64,000 nucleotides of DNA from Pseudoglutamicibacter cumminsii. GTDB lineage: Bacteria > Actinomycetota > Actinomycetes > Actinomycetales > Micrococcaceae. A model generated the notes under the pieces. The model had not been told where the DNA came from and made no database searches. It was given only the letters and a program-made list of their open reading frames with translations. Location: contig NZ_JAFBCO010000001.1 in assembly GCF_016907775.1 (NCBI RefSeq), positions 496,001-560,000 on the forward strand, written 5' to 3'. Of this stretch, positions 48,722 through 57,111 are shown piece by piece. Numbering within the stretch: the first letter of the stretch is position 1; the number at the start of each line of letters is the position of its first letter. The position numbers were made by a program, and so were the translations under genes.

Positions 48722-48764
48722 CGATGCGGTGGACAGACGCACTGTCCACCGCATCGGCTTTTGT
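48722..48764 (+). terminator. Terminator after acs
   Basis: A perfect 14-bp stem (GATGCGGTGGACAG and complement) with a 5-nt loop is followed by CTTTTGTT. A second 8-bp hairpin (GGCGTGGC/GCCACGCC, 48686-48713) precedes it. Confidence 0.85.
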
Positions 48765-48863
48765 TATGACCTTTGTACGGGCTTATGACACTTGCTGCGG
48801 CTCTGATCTTCCGTGTCAGCGCCTGTAACTACTCAGCGCGAGCAACTGCCCCGGCGCGCGTAG

Positions 48864-50084
48864 TTACTTGCACGACCCGGTTGACACCGCACTCGACCGG
48901 CCCGGGGCCTCACCGACGATGGTTTTCAGCTCATCATTCGTGATCGCGTAGCCGACATTGTCCTCGTCCTTAGACTTCGCGAAAATCATTCCGCGGAACG
49001 TGCCATCGCTAGCCACGAGCGGCCCACCCGAGTTGCCGCGCTTCACATCCGCCGCAAGCTGATAAACATCAACCTGAGACGAACCGCTGCCATAAATGTT
49101 CGGCAACTGCGCCATCGCCCGCTGCTTCACCGCAGCCTGCGAAACCGTGTAAGGACCACCCGCCGGGAAGCCCATGAACGCCGCCTCATCGCCGGCACGC
49201 AACGTGCGGCCCATCTCCAACGGACGCATGTCGAGCCCATCCACCGCAATCACAGCGATGTCGCGGCGCGAATCAAACGTGACAGTCCGGCCCGTCAGAG
49301 CCCTGCCATCCGGAGTCTCAATAACAGGCTGCTCGATGCCACGCACAACGTGGGCATTCGTCAACAAACGGTCCGGCGCGATCGCGAACGACGTACCCGT
49401 CTGGTTCACACCACACTCGGTAGCGATACCAGTAACCCGCGCAACAGACCCCTTCACAGCATTCTGCGCATCGGTCAGATCCGAATCAGCTGGAATCCCC
49501 GCATCCGGAGAAACAGACGGCGACGGATCCCCCGGAACGGGCTGCGGAGAAGGCAACCGAGGAAGAGAAATCTCCGGAAGCTCAAGCGCCGCAACAACCT
49601 GACGAGCCTCACCCAGCGAGCGCTCCATGACCTCCGGAGTCGTGTCCCGGACCGCCTGAACCACCCGCGAATTAGCCAGCTGGGGAGACAACCACGGCAT
49701 ACCCAACGCCGACCACGTAAACGCAAGAGCGGAAATAGTCACCCACGTCGCCGCAAAATACACGACCGACCCGCCAAGGCGATCCCACCATCGAGGACGA
49801 GGCCGATCCATCCACCTACGAATCTGCGCAGCCGCGGCCTCACCAAGCCCCTGACCAATCGCAAGCAAAACAGCGAACGTAATAAACAAACCCGCAGCAC
49901 GCCACGCGGGATCCTGAATAGTGCGAGCCATCAACGGGATACAGAAGAACGCCGCAGCAGCACCCGCGAGGAAACCCGCCGTAGCGCCCAAAGAAACCAT
50001 GAAAGCCTTGCGCCAGCCAGTCCACAGCTGCGCGATGATCGCAAGAATTAGAATCCAATCAATGAGATGCAGACCTAGAAACAC
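48864..50084 (-). CDS. marP: MarP-family membrane serine protease
   Basis: This 406-aa protein has an N-terminal CvpA-like domain of four transmembrane helices (residues 1-150), a Pro/Ser-rich linker, and a periplasmic trypsin-like domain. The triad is visible: His in LLTNAHVVRG, Asp in RRDIAVIAVDG and Ser in RGNSGGPLV. Mycobacterial MarP (Rv3671c) protects cells against acid and oxidative stress and activates a peptidoglycan hydrolase. The GTG start has GGAGGTG directly upstream. The position next to nudix/nth and crp matches Mycobacterium. Confidence 0.92.
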   Translation of the reverse strand: MFLGLHLIDWILILAIIAQLWTGWRKAFMVSLGATAGFLAGAAAAFFCIPLMARTIQDPAWRAAGLFITFAVLLAIGQGLGEAAAAQIRRWMDRPRPRWWDRLGGSVVYFAATWVTISALAFTWSALGMPWLSPQLANSRVVQAVRDTTPEVMERSLGEARQVVAALELPEISLPRLPSPQPVPGDPSPSVSPDAGIPADSDLTDAQNAVKGSVARVTGIATECGVNQTGTSFAIAPDRLLTNAHVVRGIEQPVIETPDGRALTGRTVTFDSRRDIAVIAVDGLDMRPLEMGRTLRAGDEAAFMGFPAGGPYTVSQAAVKQRAMAQLPNIYGSGSSQVDVYQLAADVKRGNSGGPLVASDGTFRGMIFAKSKDEDNVGYAITNDELKTIVGEAPGRSSAVSTGSCK

Positions 50085-50260
50085 CGCACCTCCTCCATCT
50101 GACGCAACGTTCCCGCGAGCTCATTCACACTGCACAACTCTCGCGTTCACCAGCACTAGCCGTGCTGAACATCTTAACCAGGCCCACCCCACACTGCCTC
50201 GCAACAGTGCAGAACGTTATGCAATTGTTTTGAAAATGATTCACTACGAACGAAATCGGG

Positions 50261-50289
50261 TTGCGCCAAGTGGCATGCGGCACAATAGT
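50261..50289 (+). promoter_or_regulatory. Candidate crp promoter
   Basis: TTGCGC (50261-50266), a 17-bp spacer and AATAGT (50284-50289) would start transcription about 35 nt before the ATG. The rest of the 245-bp marP-crp gap shows nothing else I recognise. Confidence 0.4.
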
Positions 50290-50329
50290 ATTGAACAAGA
50301 GCCATAAATCGCATACACAAAGGAGACCC

Positions 50330-51007
50330 ATGGACATCGAGGTCCTTCGCCGGGCGCCGCTGTTCGCGCACTTGAGCGACGAAGCTTTCAACGTTCTGAC
50401 CGAAGAACTCACCCAGGTTGACCTGACCCGTGGCATGTCCGTCTTCCACGAAGGCGATCAGGGCGATCAGCTGTACGTAATCATCTCCGGCAAAATCAAA
50501 CTCGGACGCACCGCAGCAGACGGCCGCGAAAACCTCGTCGCAGTCCTCGGCCCTGGCGAACTGTTCGGCGAAATGGCTCTCTTCGATCCACACCCGCGCA
50601 ACGCAACCGCAACCGCTGTGACCGAAACCCACCTCGCTGGCCTGCGCCACGAAAACCTGCGCCGCGCACTCGCGACCAACCCTGAGGTTTCCGCGCAGCT
50701 CCTGCAGGCTCTGGCACGCCGCCTGCGCCGCACCAACGAATCCCTCGCGGACCTCGTATTCTCCGACGTCCCTGGCCGCGTCGCGAAGGCCCTCCTGGAC
50801 CTCGCAGACCGCTTTGGCCGCCCAACCGCAGACGGCATCCTGGTTCCACACGAACTCACCCAGGAAGAACTCGCGCAGCTGGTTGGCGCGTCCCGCGAAA
50901 CCGTGAACAAGGCCCTCGCCGAATTCGTACAGCGCGGCTGGCTCCGCCTAGAAGCACGCGCCGTCGTCATCCTCGACGCTGCACGCCTACGCCAGCGTTC
51001 ACGCTAA
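50330..51007 (+). CDS. crp: Crp/GlxR-type cAMP-responsive global regulator
   Basis: This 225-aa protein has an N-terminal cyclic-nucleotide-binding beta-roll with the phosphate-binding cassette FGEMALFDPHPRNATATA (Glu and Arg for cAMP). A long C-helix follows, then a winged helix with ELTQEELAQLVGASRETVNKALAEF (recognition helix SRETVNKAL, with the Arg-Glu that read GTGA/TCAC). It closely resembles actinobacterial Crp (Rv3676) and GlxR. AAGGAGACCC precedes the ATG. Three perfect GTGA-N6-TCAC sites in this window (two at acs, one at the I36 cassette) are plausible targets. Confidence 0.95.
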   Translation: MDIEVLRRAPLFAHLSDEAFNVLTEELTQVDLTRGMSVFHEGDQGDQLYVIISGKIKLGRTAADGRENLVAVLGPGELFGEMALFDPHPRNATATAVTETHLAGLRHENLRRALATNPEVSAQLLQALARRLRRTNESLADLVFSDVPGRVAKALLDLADRFGRPTADGILVPHELTQEELAQLVGASRETVNKALAEFVQRGWLRLEARAVVILDAARLRQRSR

Positions 51008-51031
51008 ACCAACCGGAGCACACTTACTTCT

Positions 51032-51078
51032 AGATAACGATGGGCGGACCAGTTCAACTGGTCCGCCCATCGTTATCT
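51032..51078. terminator. Bidirectional terminator after crp
   Basis: A perfect palindrome with 23-nt arms (starting AGATAACGATGGGCGG) around one central base is followed by a short A-rich/T-rich flank on each side. It lies between convergent genes. Confidence 0.85.
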
Positions 51079-51088
51079 GTAAAAACTT

Positions 51089-52015
51089 CTACCTATGCAG
51101 CCGCTCTCCAGGTAGCCGCGCCGGATGATCAGTCACAAGGTTCAAACCCCACTCGAACCCATCCACGGCTCGGTGAACCAACTCGAGCCGCGCATGCGTC
51201 CATGACCGAGGCTGCGACATAAACGCGACCAAACCATGCGCTTCGCTCGCCTCCTCAATGACAGCCTGAATAGGCGGCGCAACAACCTCAGGCCAACGCC
51301 CATCAACGCCCACCGGACCGGCGGGCCCTGAAATCCGTTCAGCGGACTGATCGCGATCAACCGGAACCCACGCACCCCAATGGTCGCCGCCCGGGATCAC
51401 GGAAACGTCCTGACCCACCGGCAAAGCAATCGCGAAGACCGAACTCTCAACACGTCGCAAAGCGTAGTCAGCGCTCACCCAACGGCACACAAACCTCAAC
51501 AGGTCAGTACGTAAGCCCCACCCACGATGCTCAATCCACCGAGAAAAACGCGTGCTGTCCGTAGCGATCTCGGAACGAGCAGTCGTCCACTCAGCGCTAC
51601 CGATCGAATCCACCAGGTCCACATCCGAAAACCCCGCAAGCAGGATCCCCGTCTCCATGAACAAGCCACGCACCGCCGCCATGACCGCACGACGAGCACC
51701 CGCAACGTCATCCGTACCCATCCGGGCAGCCCACTCACGCGCAGACGGACCAAACCAACGGACGTTATCGTCGTCCACCGGCTCAACTACGGCGGACGGA
51801 GGCGCAACCTGGCCCAACGGAGACTCCGGCTGCCGTTGCGTCATCCACGTCACCAAACCATCGGCATGCTGGTCCATGACCAAAACCTGGCTTGCATGAC
51901 GCACCCGCACAGGATGCGGATGCACCAACTCAAACCAGTTCCGTGCCGACGCCCGCTCCCACCTAGGAACCGGATACACCCGCCGCAACGGCCGGCTGAA
52001 ACGCCGATCACTCAA
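51089..52015 (-). CDS. Nudix-like protein with degenerate Nudix box
   Basis: This protein of about 308 aa begins MSDRRFSRPLRRVYPVPRW. It contains MAAVRGLFMETGILLAGF where active relatives have an AxRExFEExGxLLA Nudix helix. The REXXEE metal-binding glutamates are mostly missing (RGLFMET), so it is unlikely to hydrolyse nucleotides as an ordinary Nudix enzyme. The TTG at 52015 is chosen because it overlaps the ridA stop region and similarity starts there; frames reaching 52135 lie inside ridA. Function is unknown. Confidence 0.65.
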   Translation of the reverse strand: MSDRRFSRPLRRVYPVPRWERASARNWFELVHPHPVRVRHASQVLVMDQHADGLVTWMTQRQPESPLGQVAPPSAVVEPVDDDNVRWFGPSAREWAARMGTDDVAGARRAVMAAVRGLFMETGILLAGFSDVDLVDSIGSAEWTTARSEIATDSTRFSRWIEHRGWGLRTDLLRFVCRWVSADYALRRVESSVFAIALPVGQDVSVIPGGDHWGAWVPVDRDQSAERISGPAGPVGVDGRWPEVVAPPIQAVIEEASEAHGLVAFMSQPRSWTHARLELVHRAVDGFEWGLNLVTDHPARLPGERLHR

Positions 52016-52481
52016 AAGCGACGGTGATTTCAACTTCAACCGGGGAATCCAACGGCAAAACCGGAACACCCACCGCCGAACGCGCGTGCTTACCCGCTTC
52101 ACCGAACACTTCGCCCAACAGCTCGGAAGCGCCATTCACCACGCCGGGCTGCCCCGTGAACTCAGGAGTCGAAGCCACAAAGCCCGTCACCTTCACCACA
52201 CGAGTCACCCGGTCAAGGGAGCCCAGCTCCGAACGAATCGCAGCCAACGCATTGATCGCCGCAGTACGCGCCAAGTCATACGCCTGCTCCGGGCTCACAG
52301 CACCGCCAACCTTGCCGGTCGCAGGCAACTGGCCCGCGACCATCGGCAACTGGCCCGACGTCTGAACCGTGCCGTTAAACGTCACCGCAGGAACATACGC
52401 CGCCAAAGGCTTCACAACCTCCGGAAGCTCAATCCCCAACTCGACAAGACGCTTCTCAAAAGAAACCTCAGCCACCGTCAA
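52008..52481 (-). CDS. ridA: RidA/YjgF family deaminase
   Basis: This 157-aa RidA-fold protein should hydrolyse reactive enamine/imine intermediates released by PLP enzymes. It shows the family segments VPAVTFNGTVQTSGQLP, NALAAIRSELGSLDRVTRVVKVTGFVAS and the late ARSAVGVPVLPLDSPVEVEITVAFE, with the Arg of the carboxylate site in HARSAVGV. It is slightly longer than the classic 128-aa RidA. TTG 52481 or GTG 52475 is the start. It follows the DUF4177 gene by 4 nt, as in Mycobacterium (Rv3678A-Rv3678c). Confidence 0.9.
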   Translation of the reverse strand: MTVAEVSFEKRLVELGIELPEVVKPLAAYVPAVTFNGTVQTSGQLPMVAGQLPATGKVGGAVSPEQAYDLARTAAINALAAIRSELGSLDRVTRVVKVTGFVASTPEFTGQPGVVNGASELLGEVFGEAGKHARSAVGVPVLPLDSPVEVEITVAFE

Positions 52482-52485
52482 ACCC

Positions 52486-52695
52486 CTACTCAGACTCGAG
52501 CGGGCGCTTAAAGTAACCCACCAAATTCACCGAAGGAGCAGCAACAATCTCCGCCCCCGTCGTCGGAGCAGCGCCGCCAGCTGCAGGCATCGAAACAACC
52601 TGCACCAACTCCCAGCCCTGCTTACCGAAGTTATCCAAAATGGCCTTAGTGTTATGCACCATCAAAGGCGCCGTGAAGTACTCCCACTTAGTCAT
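52486..52695 (-). CDS. DUF4177 small protein
   Basis: This 69-aa protein begins MTKWEYFTAPLMVHNTKAIL, followed by DNFGKQGWELVQVV, the DUF4177 pattern (small beta-alpha fold, often next to ridA). Function is unknown. ATG 52695 is chosen because TAGGCT lies 7 nt upstream; an ATG at 52740 would precede that promoter. It is divergent from ponA2 with 107 bp between the starts. Confidence 0.85.
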   Translation of the reverse strand: MTKWEYFTAPLMVHNTKAILDNFGKQGWELVQVVSMPAAGGAAPTTGAEIVAAPSVNLVGYFKRPLESE

Positions 52696-52702
52696 ACACA
52701 CA

Positions 52703-52708
52703 AGCCTA
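52703..52708 (-). promoter_or_regulatory. -10 hexamer TAGGCT (leaderless start of DUF4177 gene)
   Basis: TAGGCT on the minus strand ends 7 nt before ATG 52695. Confidence 0.5.
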
Positions 52709-52725
52709 GCGCGCCCACACCCCCT

Positions 52726-52763
52726 CGTGAGACCCTCCACAGAACCGTGAGACCATCCACAGA
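52726..52763. repeat. Two 18-bp direct repeats, period 20, between DUF4177 and ponA2
   Basis: CGTGAGACCCTCCACAGA (52726-52743) and CGTGAGACCATCCACAGA (52746-52763) differ at one base. They lie at -77 to -40 relative to the ponA2 start, a position suited to an activator or two-component regulator. Confidence 0.7.
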
Positions 52764-52789
52764 CTCGACTCTTTCCAAGGTAGCTCCGG

Positions 52790-52795
52790 TACCCT
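52790..52795 (+). promoter_or_regulatory. -10 hexamer TACCCT (leaderless start of ponA2)
   Basis: TACCCT ends 7 nt before ATG 52803. The in-frame GTG at 52797 is only 1 nt from it and so cannot be the start from this promoter. Confidence 0.55.
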
Positions 52796-52802
52796 AGTGC
52801 CT

Positions 52803-55169
52803 ATGTCCCAAGGTAAGTCCCTCTTGAGCACGTCCACTTCAACAGTGCGCAGACTGCTCGGATTCCTGCTCGCAAGCGTCCTCGCCGGCGTCCTCACGGC
52901 AGGCACCCTCGTGCCGCTCGTAATCTTCACCGGCACCGCCACCAACATGGCTTCCGACGCCTACGCGGCAATCCCGTCGTTCCCAAAGAACACGCCAGTG
53001 CCAGAACCTTCCATCATCTACGACCGCAAGGGCAAGGTCGTAGCGAAGTTCTTCGCGCAGGACCGCAAACCGGTCAAGCTCAAGGAGATCTCACCTTGGA
53101 TGCAGAAAGCGATCGTCTCCGTTGAAGACGAACGCTTCTACGAACACGGCGGCGCCGACCCACGCGGTATTTTGCGCGCGGCCGTATCCAACCTCACGGG
53201 CTTCGGCGGTCAGCAGGGTGCATCCACGATCACCCAGCAGTACGTCAACAACCGCAACATTCTGAATCAGATCTCGGAAGGCGTTCCCGCTTCCGAACTG
53301 ACGATCTCCGGCAATAAGTCCGTGGCGGACAAAGCCCGCGAAATCAAGTGGGCTAATGAGATCGAACAGACGATGAGCAAGGACGAAATCCTCGAGGGAT
53401 ACCTCAACCTCGTCTTGTTCTCCGGAACGACCTACGGCATCGAAGCCGCTTCGCAGCGTTTCTTCTCGATCCCTGCGAAGGATCTCAACATCGAACAGTC
53501 CGCGATGCTTGCGGGCATGGTTCAGCGCCCGGGCTACTACAACCCGGTCAGCAACCCGGAAGTCACGATCCAGCGCCGCAACGCAGTGCTTGGCCGCATG
53601 CTCCATACCGGCGCGATCACCCAGAAGGAATACGACGCTGCCGTCAAGAAGGACCTCGAGCTGAAGCCTTCGCACAACCAGTCCGGTTGCACGGCCGCGA
53701 AAGAAGCCCCTTACTTCTGCACCTACGTTTACTGGGAAATCCTCAACAACCCAGAGTTCGGCAAAACCCAGCAGGATCGCGAATACCTCCTGCTCAACGG
53801 CGGCCTCAAGATTCACACAACCTTGGACATGAAGCTGCAGAAGGCCGCGAACAAGCAGGTACGTGAGGCCGTCCCAGAAGGCGACAAGGGCGGCTTGGGC
53901 TCCGCTATCGTCTCGCGCGACAACAAGACCGGCGACATCCTCGCGATGGCGCAGAACACCAAGTTCGGGACGAGCGAGAAAGAACCTGACGCCTACACCG
54001 AATACAACTTCACTACAGACCGTTCACACGGCGGCTCGGGCGGCTTCCAGGGTGGTTCGACCGCCAAGGTCTGGACCGCTCTCGCGTGGATCGAGGCTGG
54101 TAAGAGCGTCAACTCGACCGTTAACGCATCCCGCCGTAACTACACGGGTAGCTCGTGGAAGGCTTCCTGCTTGCCAGGCAAGACCTACAAGATCTTCGAA
54201 CCGTGGAACGTCGGTAACGCGATCGCGAACCAGTACAGGAACATGCCAATGAACAAGGGCCTGTACTGGTCCATCAACTCCGCGACCGTCGCCGAGGCCT
54301 ACCAACTGGACTTGTGCGACATCACGTCGGTCGCAGAACGCATGGGCTTGCTCGATGGCCAGGTCACCCAGAAGGGCGAACCTGCAGACGCCACATCGCT
54401 GGCTTCCACCGGCCCTTCGCTCGTGATCGGTTCGCAGTCCGTGACCCCGCTCGCGCAGGCTCGCGGATTCGGCGCCTTCGCGAACGAAGGCAAGATCTGC
54501 GAAAACCGTGTGTTCACCAAGATCACCGGTGCGGACGGAACCGAGTACAAGGTTCCTGAACCTGAGTGCAAACGCATCTTCGAAAAGAAGGATGTATCCA
54601 CGCTCAACAGCATCCTGACCAAGATCGCCGGCGAACGCATCGTCAAGGGCCGCTTCAATGCCCCTACTGGCGGCAAGACGGGTACCAACGACTACGCAAC
54701 CTCGACGTGGTTCGCTGGCTACACCGAAGGCATGACCACGGTCGCGTGGATTGGCCGCAAGGACGGCACGACCAAGGTTGGTCTGCACAACGGCATCAAG
54801 CTACGCGGTAACCCAGTGCGTCGGGGTGACTCCATGACCCATGCCGGCCCAATGTGGGCCAAGTACATGGCTGAGGTCTACAAGGAATACGACCACGGGA
54901 AGATCCCGAACGCCGTCAAGCAGTCGAGTTCGTCGCGGTCCTCGAGCTCCGATGGTTCCTCGGCGCGCCAGGCGCCAGCCCCTGCTCCATCGTCATCGTC
55001 ATCGCCTTCCTCTTCTCCAAAGCCGAGCCAGGAAGAGCGGAAGGAAACGCAGGAAAAGAAGGGCAAACCGGAGAAGAAGGACAAGCCAAAGCCGCCTCCT
55101 AAGAAGGAGAATCCACCTAAGGAGAACCGCTCGGGCGGCCCAACCTCCGGCCGAATTGGCGACGACTAA
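52803..55169 (+). CDS. ponA2: Class A penicillin-binding protein (PonA2-type)
   Basis: This 788-aa bifunctional peptidoglycan synthase has a short cytoplasmic N-terminus and one transmembrane helix (about 19-43). The GT51 transglycosylase has the catalytic-Glu motif SVEDERFYEHGG (from 106) and QGASTITQQ (from 138). In the transpeptidase, STAK (Ser419, Lys422), SIN (490-492) and KTGT (625-628) are all intact. The C-terminal 80 residues are Ser/Pro/Lys-rich and disordered, and no PASTA domain is visible. The metallophosphoesterase gene follows, as in Mycobacterium (Rv3682-Rv3683). Confidence 0.95.
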   Translation: MSQGKSLLSTSTSTVRRLLGFLLASVLAGVLTAGTLVPLVIFTGTATNMASDAYAAIPSFPKNTPVPEPSIIYDRKGKVVAKFFAQDRKPVKLKEISPWMQKAIVSVEDERFYEHGGADPRGILRAAVSNLTGFGGQQGASTITQQYVNNRNILNQISEGVPASELTISGNKSVADKAREIKWANEIEQTMSKDEILEGYLNLVLFSGTTYGIEAASQRFFSIPAKDLNIEQSAMLAGMVQRPGYYNPVSNPEVTIQRRNAVLGRMLHTGAITQKEYDAAVKKDLELKPSHNQSGCTAAKEAPYFCTYVYWEILNNPEFGKTQQDREYLLLNGGLKIHTTLDMKLQKAANKQVREAVPEGDKGGLGSAIVSRDNKTGDILAMAQNTKFGTSEKEPDAYTEYNFTTDRSHGGSGGFQGGSTAKVWTALAWIEAGKSVNSTVNASRRNYTGSSWKASCLPGKTYKIFEPWNVGNAIANQYRNMPMNKGLYWSINSATVAEAYQLDLCDITSVAERMGLLDGQVTQKGEPADATSLASTGPSLVIGSQSVTPLAQARGFGAFANEGKICENRVFTKITGADGTEYKVPEPECKRIFEKKDVSTLNSILTKIAGERIVKGRFNAPTGGKTGTNDYATSTWFAGYTEGMTTVAWIGRKDGTTKVGLHNGIKLRGNPVRRGDSMTHAGPMWAKYMAEVYKEYDHGKIPNAVKQSSSSRSSSSDGSSARQAPAPAPSSSSSPSSSPKPSQEERKETQEKKGKPEKKDKPKPPPKKENPPKENRSGGPTSGRIGDD

Positions 55170-55209
55170 TCCTGCGCGGGACGACTAGGCTTGCGCGAAA
55201 GGTGAGATA

Positions 55210-56187
55210 GTGCCGAATCAGTTGAAGCGCCTTGCCGCCTATTCAGCGGGTGCCGCGGTTGCTGGTGGTTCCGTTCTCGCTGCACGAGCTGCGTGGAATG
55301 CGCTGGACTTCCGAATCACTGAGCACACGGTTCCCGTATTGGAGCCGGGTGCGCAGCCGATCCGTTTGTTGCACATTTCGGATATCCATATGGCTCCTAG
55401 GCAGCGTGCGAAAGTTGCGTGGCTACATTCATTGGCTGAGCTGAAACCTGACGTCGTGATCAACACTGGCGACAACCTCGCTAGACACAACGCAGAAGAT
55501 GCCCTCATCGAAGCGCTCGAGCCGCTTCTTGAGTGCCCCGGCGCGTTCGTCCCTGGATCGCACTGCTACCACACCTCGCGGCTCAAAAATCCGCTCTCGT
55601 ACCTGAGCAAGCGGCGCTTGACGGGTGAAAAGATCCGGTACGCAGAACACGACGAACTCGACTGGCGCCGGATGCACGCCGCGTTCGAAGCCGCTGGCTG
55701 GCTCAACGCCGCCAACGCGCACGGATGGGTCGAGGTCCCTTCCCGGGACGCTTCTTCGAGCCCACGCCGAATCGTGGTCACCGGTGTGGACGACCCGCAC
55801 ATCGGCTTGGATCGGGTCACGCCCTGGCCTGACGAGGCCACACAGCAAGCCAGCATGCCTGGTGGCGACAGCTCTGTTGCATTCCGGCTCGGGCTAACTC
55901 ATGCCCCGTACCGCCACATTCTGAATCAGCTCACGACGATGGGCGCAGACCTCATCTTGGCAGGCCACACGCACGGTGGTCAGATTGCCCTGCCGGGCTA
56001 CGGCGCGGTGGTTTCCAACGCAGACATCCCGACCGGCAGAGCCGCCGGGCTGGGCACGTGGATCGCAGGCCGCCGCCGCGCATATCTGAATGTTTCTCAG
56101 GGCGTTGGGGCGAGCCGTTTCGTTCCGTTCCGCACCGGGTTCAAGCCCGGCGCATCGCTCATCACGCTGGTTGCGCGCGAGGTTTGA
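55210..56187 (+). CDS. Metallophosphoesterase (YkuE/Rv3683-like)
   Basis: This 325-aa protein has an N-terminal hydrophobic segment (about residues 8-28) that suggests membrane association. The calcineurin-like core then shows LLHISDIHMAP (metal-binding Asp/His), DVVINTGDN, the Asn-His-equivalent region GSHCYH and the late GHTHGGQIALP. The substrate is unknown; relatives act on envelope lipid-phosphate compounds or cyclic nucleotides. A GTG start with AAAGGTGAG lies 40 nt after ponA2, so an operon is likely. The GSHCYH loop differs from the usual GNHE/D and deserves note. Confidence 0.87.
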   Translation: MPNQLKRLAAYSAGAAVAGGSVLAARAAWNALDFRITEHTVPVLEPGAQPIRLLHISDIHMAPRQRAKVAWLHSLAELKPDVVINTGDNLARHNAEDALIEALEPLLECPGAFVPGSHCYHTSRLKNPLSYLSKRRLTGEKIRYAEHDELDWRRMHAAFEAAGWLNAANAHGWVEVPSRDASSSPRRIVVTGVDDPHIGLDRVTPWPDEATQQASMPGGDSSVAFRLGLTHAPYRHILNQLTTMGADLILAGHTHGGQIALPGYGAVVSNADIPTGRAAGLGTWIAGRRRAYLNVSQGVGASRFVPFRTGFKPGASLITLVAREV

Positions 56188-56193
56188 TCTCGC

Positions 56194-57111
56194 TTACGCG
56201 TACGGCTGCGAGCGCGGCGTAAATTCGTGGCCGGTGAGGCGTTCGAACGCTTCGATGTAGCGCTGCGAGGTCGCCGCGACGATGTCCTCCGGGAGGGCCG
56301 GTGGAGGGGTGTCGCTCGCTTTGTCCCACCCAGAGGCCTCAGAGGTCAGCCAGTCGCGCACGAACTGCTTGTCGAAGGACGGCTGGGACTGGCCCGGCTT
56401 GTATTCCTCGGCATCCCAGAAGCGGGACGAGTCTGGGGTCAGAACCTCGTCGCCCAGGACCGTGGGGCCCGTTACGGGGTCCTTACCGAACTCAACCTTG
56501 GTATCGGCGAGGATGATGCCGCGTTCGCGCGCGATCTTTTCGGCTCGTGTGTACACGTCCATGGTGAGCTCGGCGAGCTCTTCGGCGGCTTCGCGACCAA
56601 CCCGCTCAACCATCTGCTCGAACGTGATGTTCTCGTCGTGTTCGCCCACCTCAGCCTTGGCAGACGGTGTGAAGATCGCTGGCTCGAGCTTGGAGCCGTC
56701 AACGAGGCCCTCCGGAAGTTCGATCCCGGTCACGGTCTGGCTCTGTTTGTATTCGGCGAGCCCCGAACCCGTCAGGTAGCCGCGCGCGATGCACTCGATC
56801 GGATACATGTCCAACCGCTGGCAGATCATGGCACGATGCGCAACGGGCTCCGGAACATCGGTAGACAGCACGTGGTTGGCGACGCCGCTGAGCTGTTCGA
56901 ACCACCACAACGAAAGCTGGGTCAGCACCTCGCCCTTATGGGTGATGGGGGTGCTCAGCACGTGGTCGTAGGCGCTGATGCGGTCTGATGCGACCACAAG
57001 GACGCGGTCGGTTACGTCTGGGTTCTCAGGGACGTAGAGGTCACGCACCTTGCCCGAGTAGGTGTGCTTCCAGCCCTCGAGCTGGATTGGGTTGGTCGTG
57101 TAGCCGCTCAC
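56194..57111 (-). CDS. purC: SAICAR synthase PurC
   Basis: This 305-aa ATP-dependent ligase adds aspartate to CAIR in purine synthesis. It shows the opening GWKHTYSGKVRDLY (ATP-binding glycine-rich loop), ASDRISAYDHVL, and the SAICAR signature pieces ECIARGYLTGSG and LADTKVEFG. It is a long version (about 300 aa) as in actinobacteria and yeast. Its start overlaps the purD stop by 4 nt. Confidence 0.95.
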   Translation of the reverse strand: MSGYTTNPIQLEGWKHTYSGKVRDLYVPENPDVTDRVLVVASDRISAYDHVLSTPITHKGEVLTQLSLWWFEQLSGVANHVLSTDVPEPVAHRAMICQRLDMYPIECIARGYLTGSGLAEYKQSQTVTGIELPEGLVDGSKLEPAIFTPSAKAEVGEHDENITFEQMVERVGREAAEELAELTMDVYTRAEKIARERGIILADTKVEFGKDPVTGPTVLGDEVLTPDSSRFWDAEEYKPGQSQPSFDKQFVRDWLTSEASGWDKASDTPPPALPEDIVAATSQRYIEAFERLTGHEFTPRSQPYA

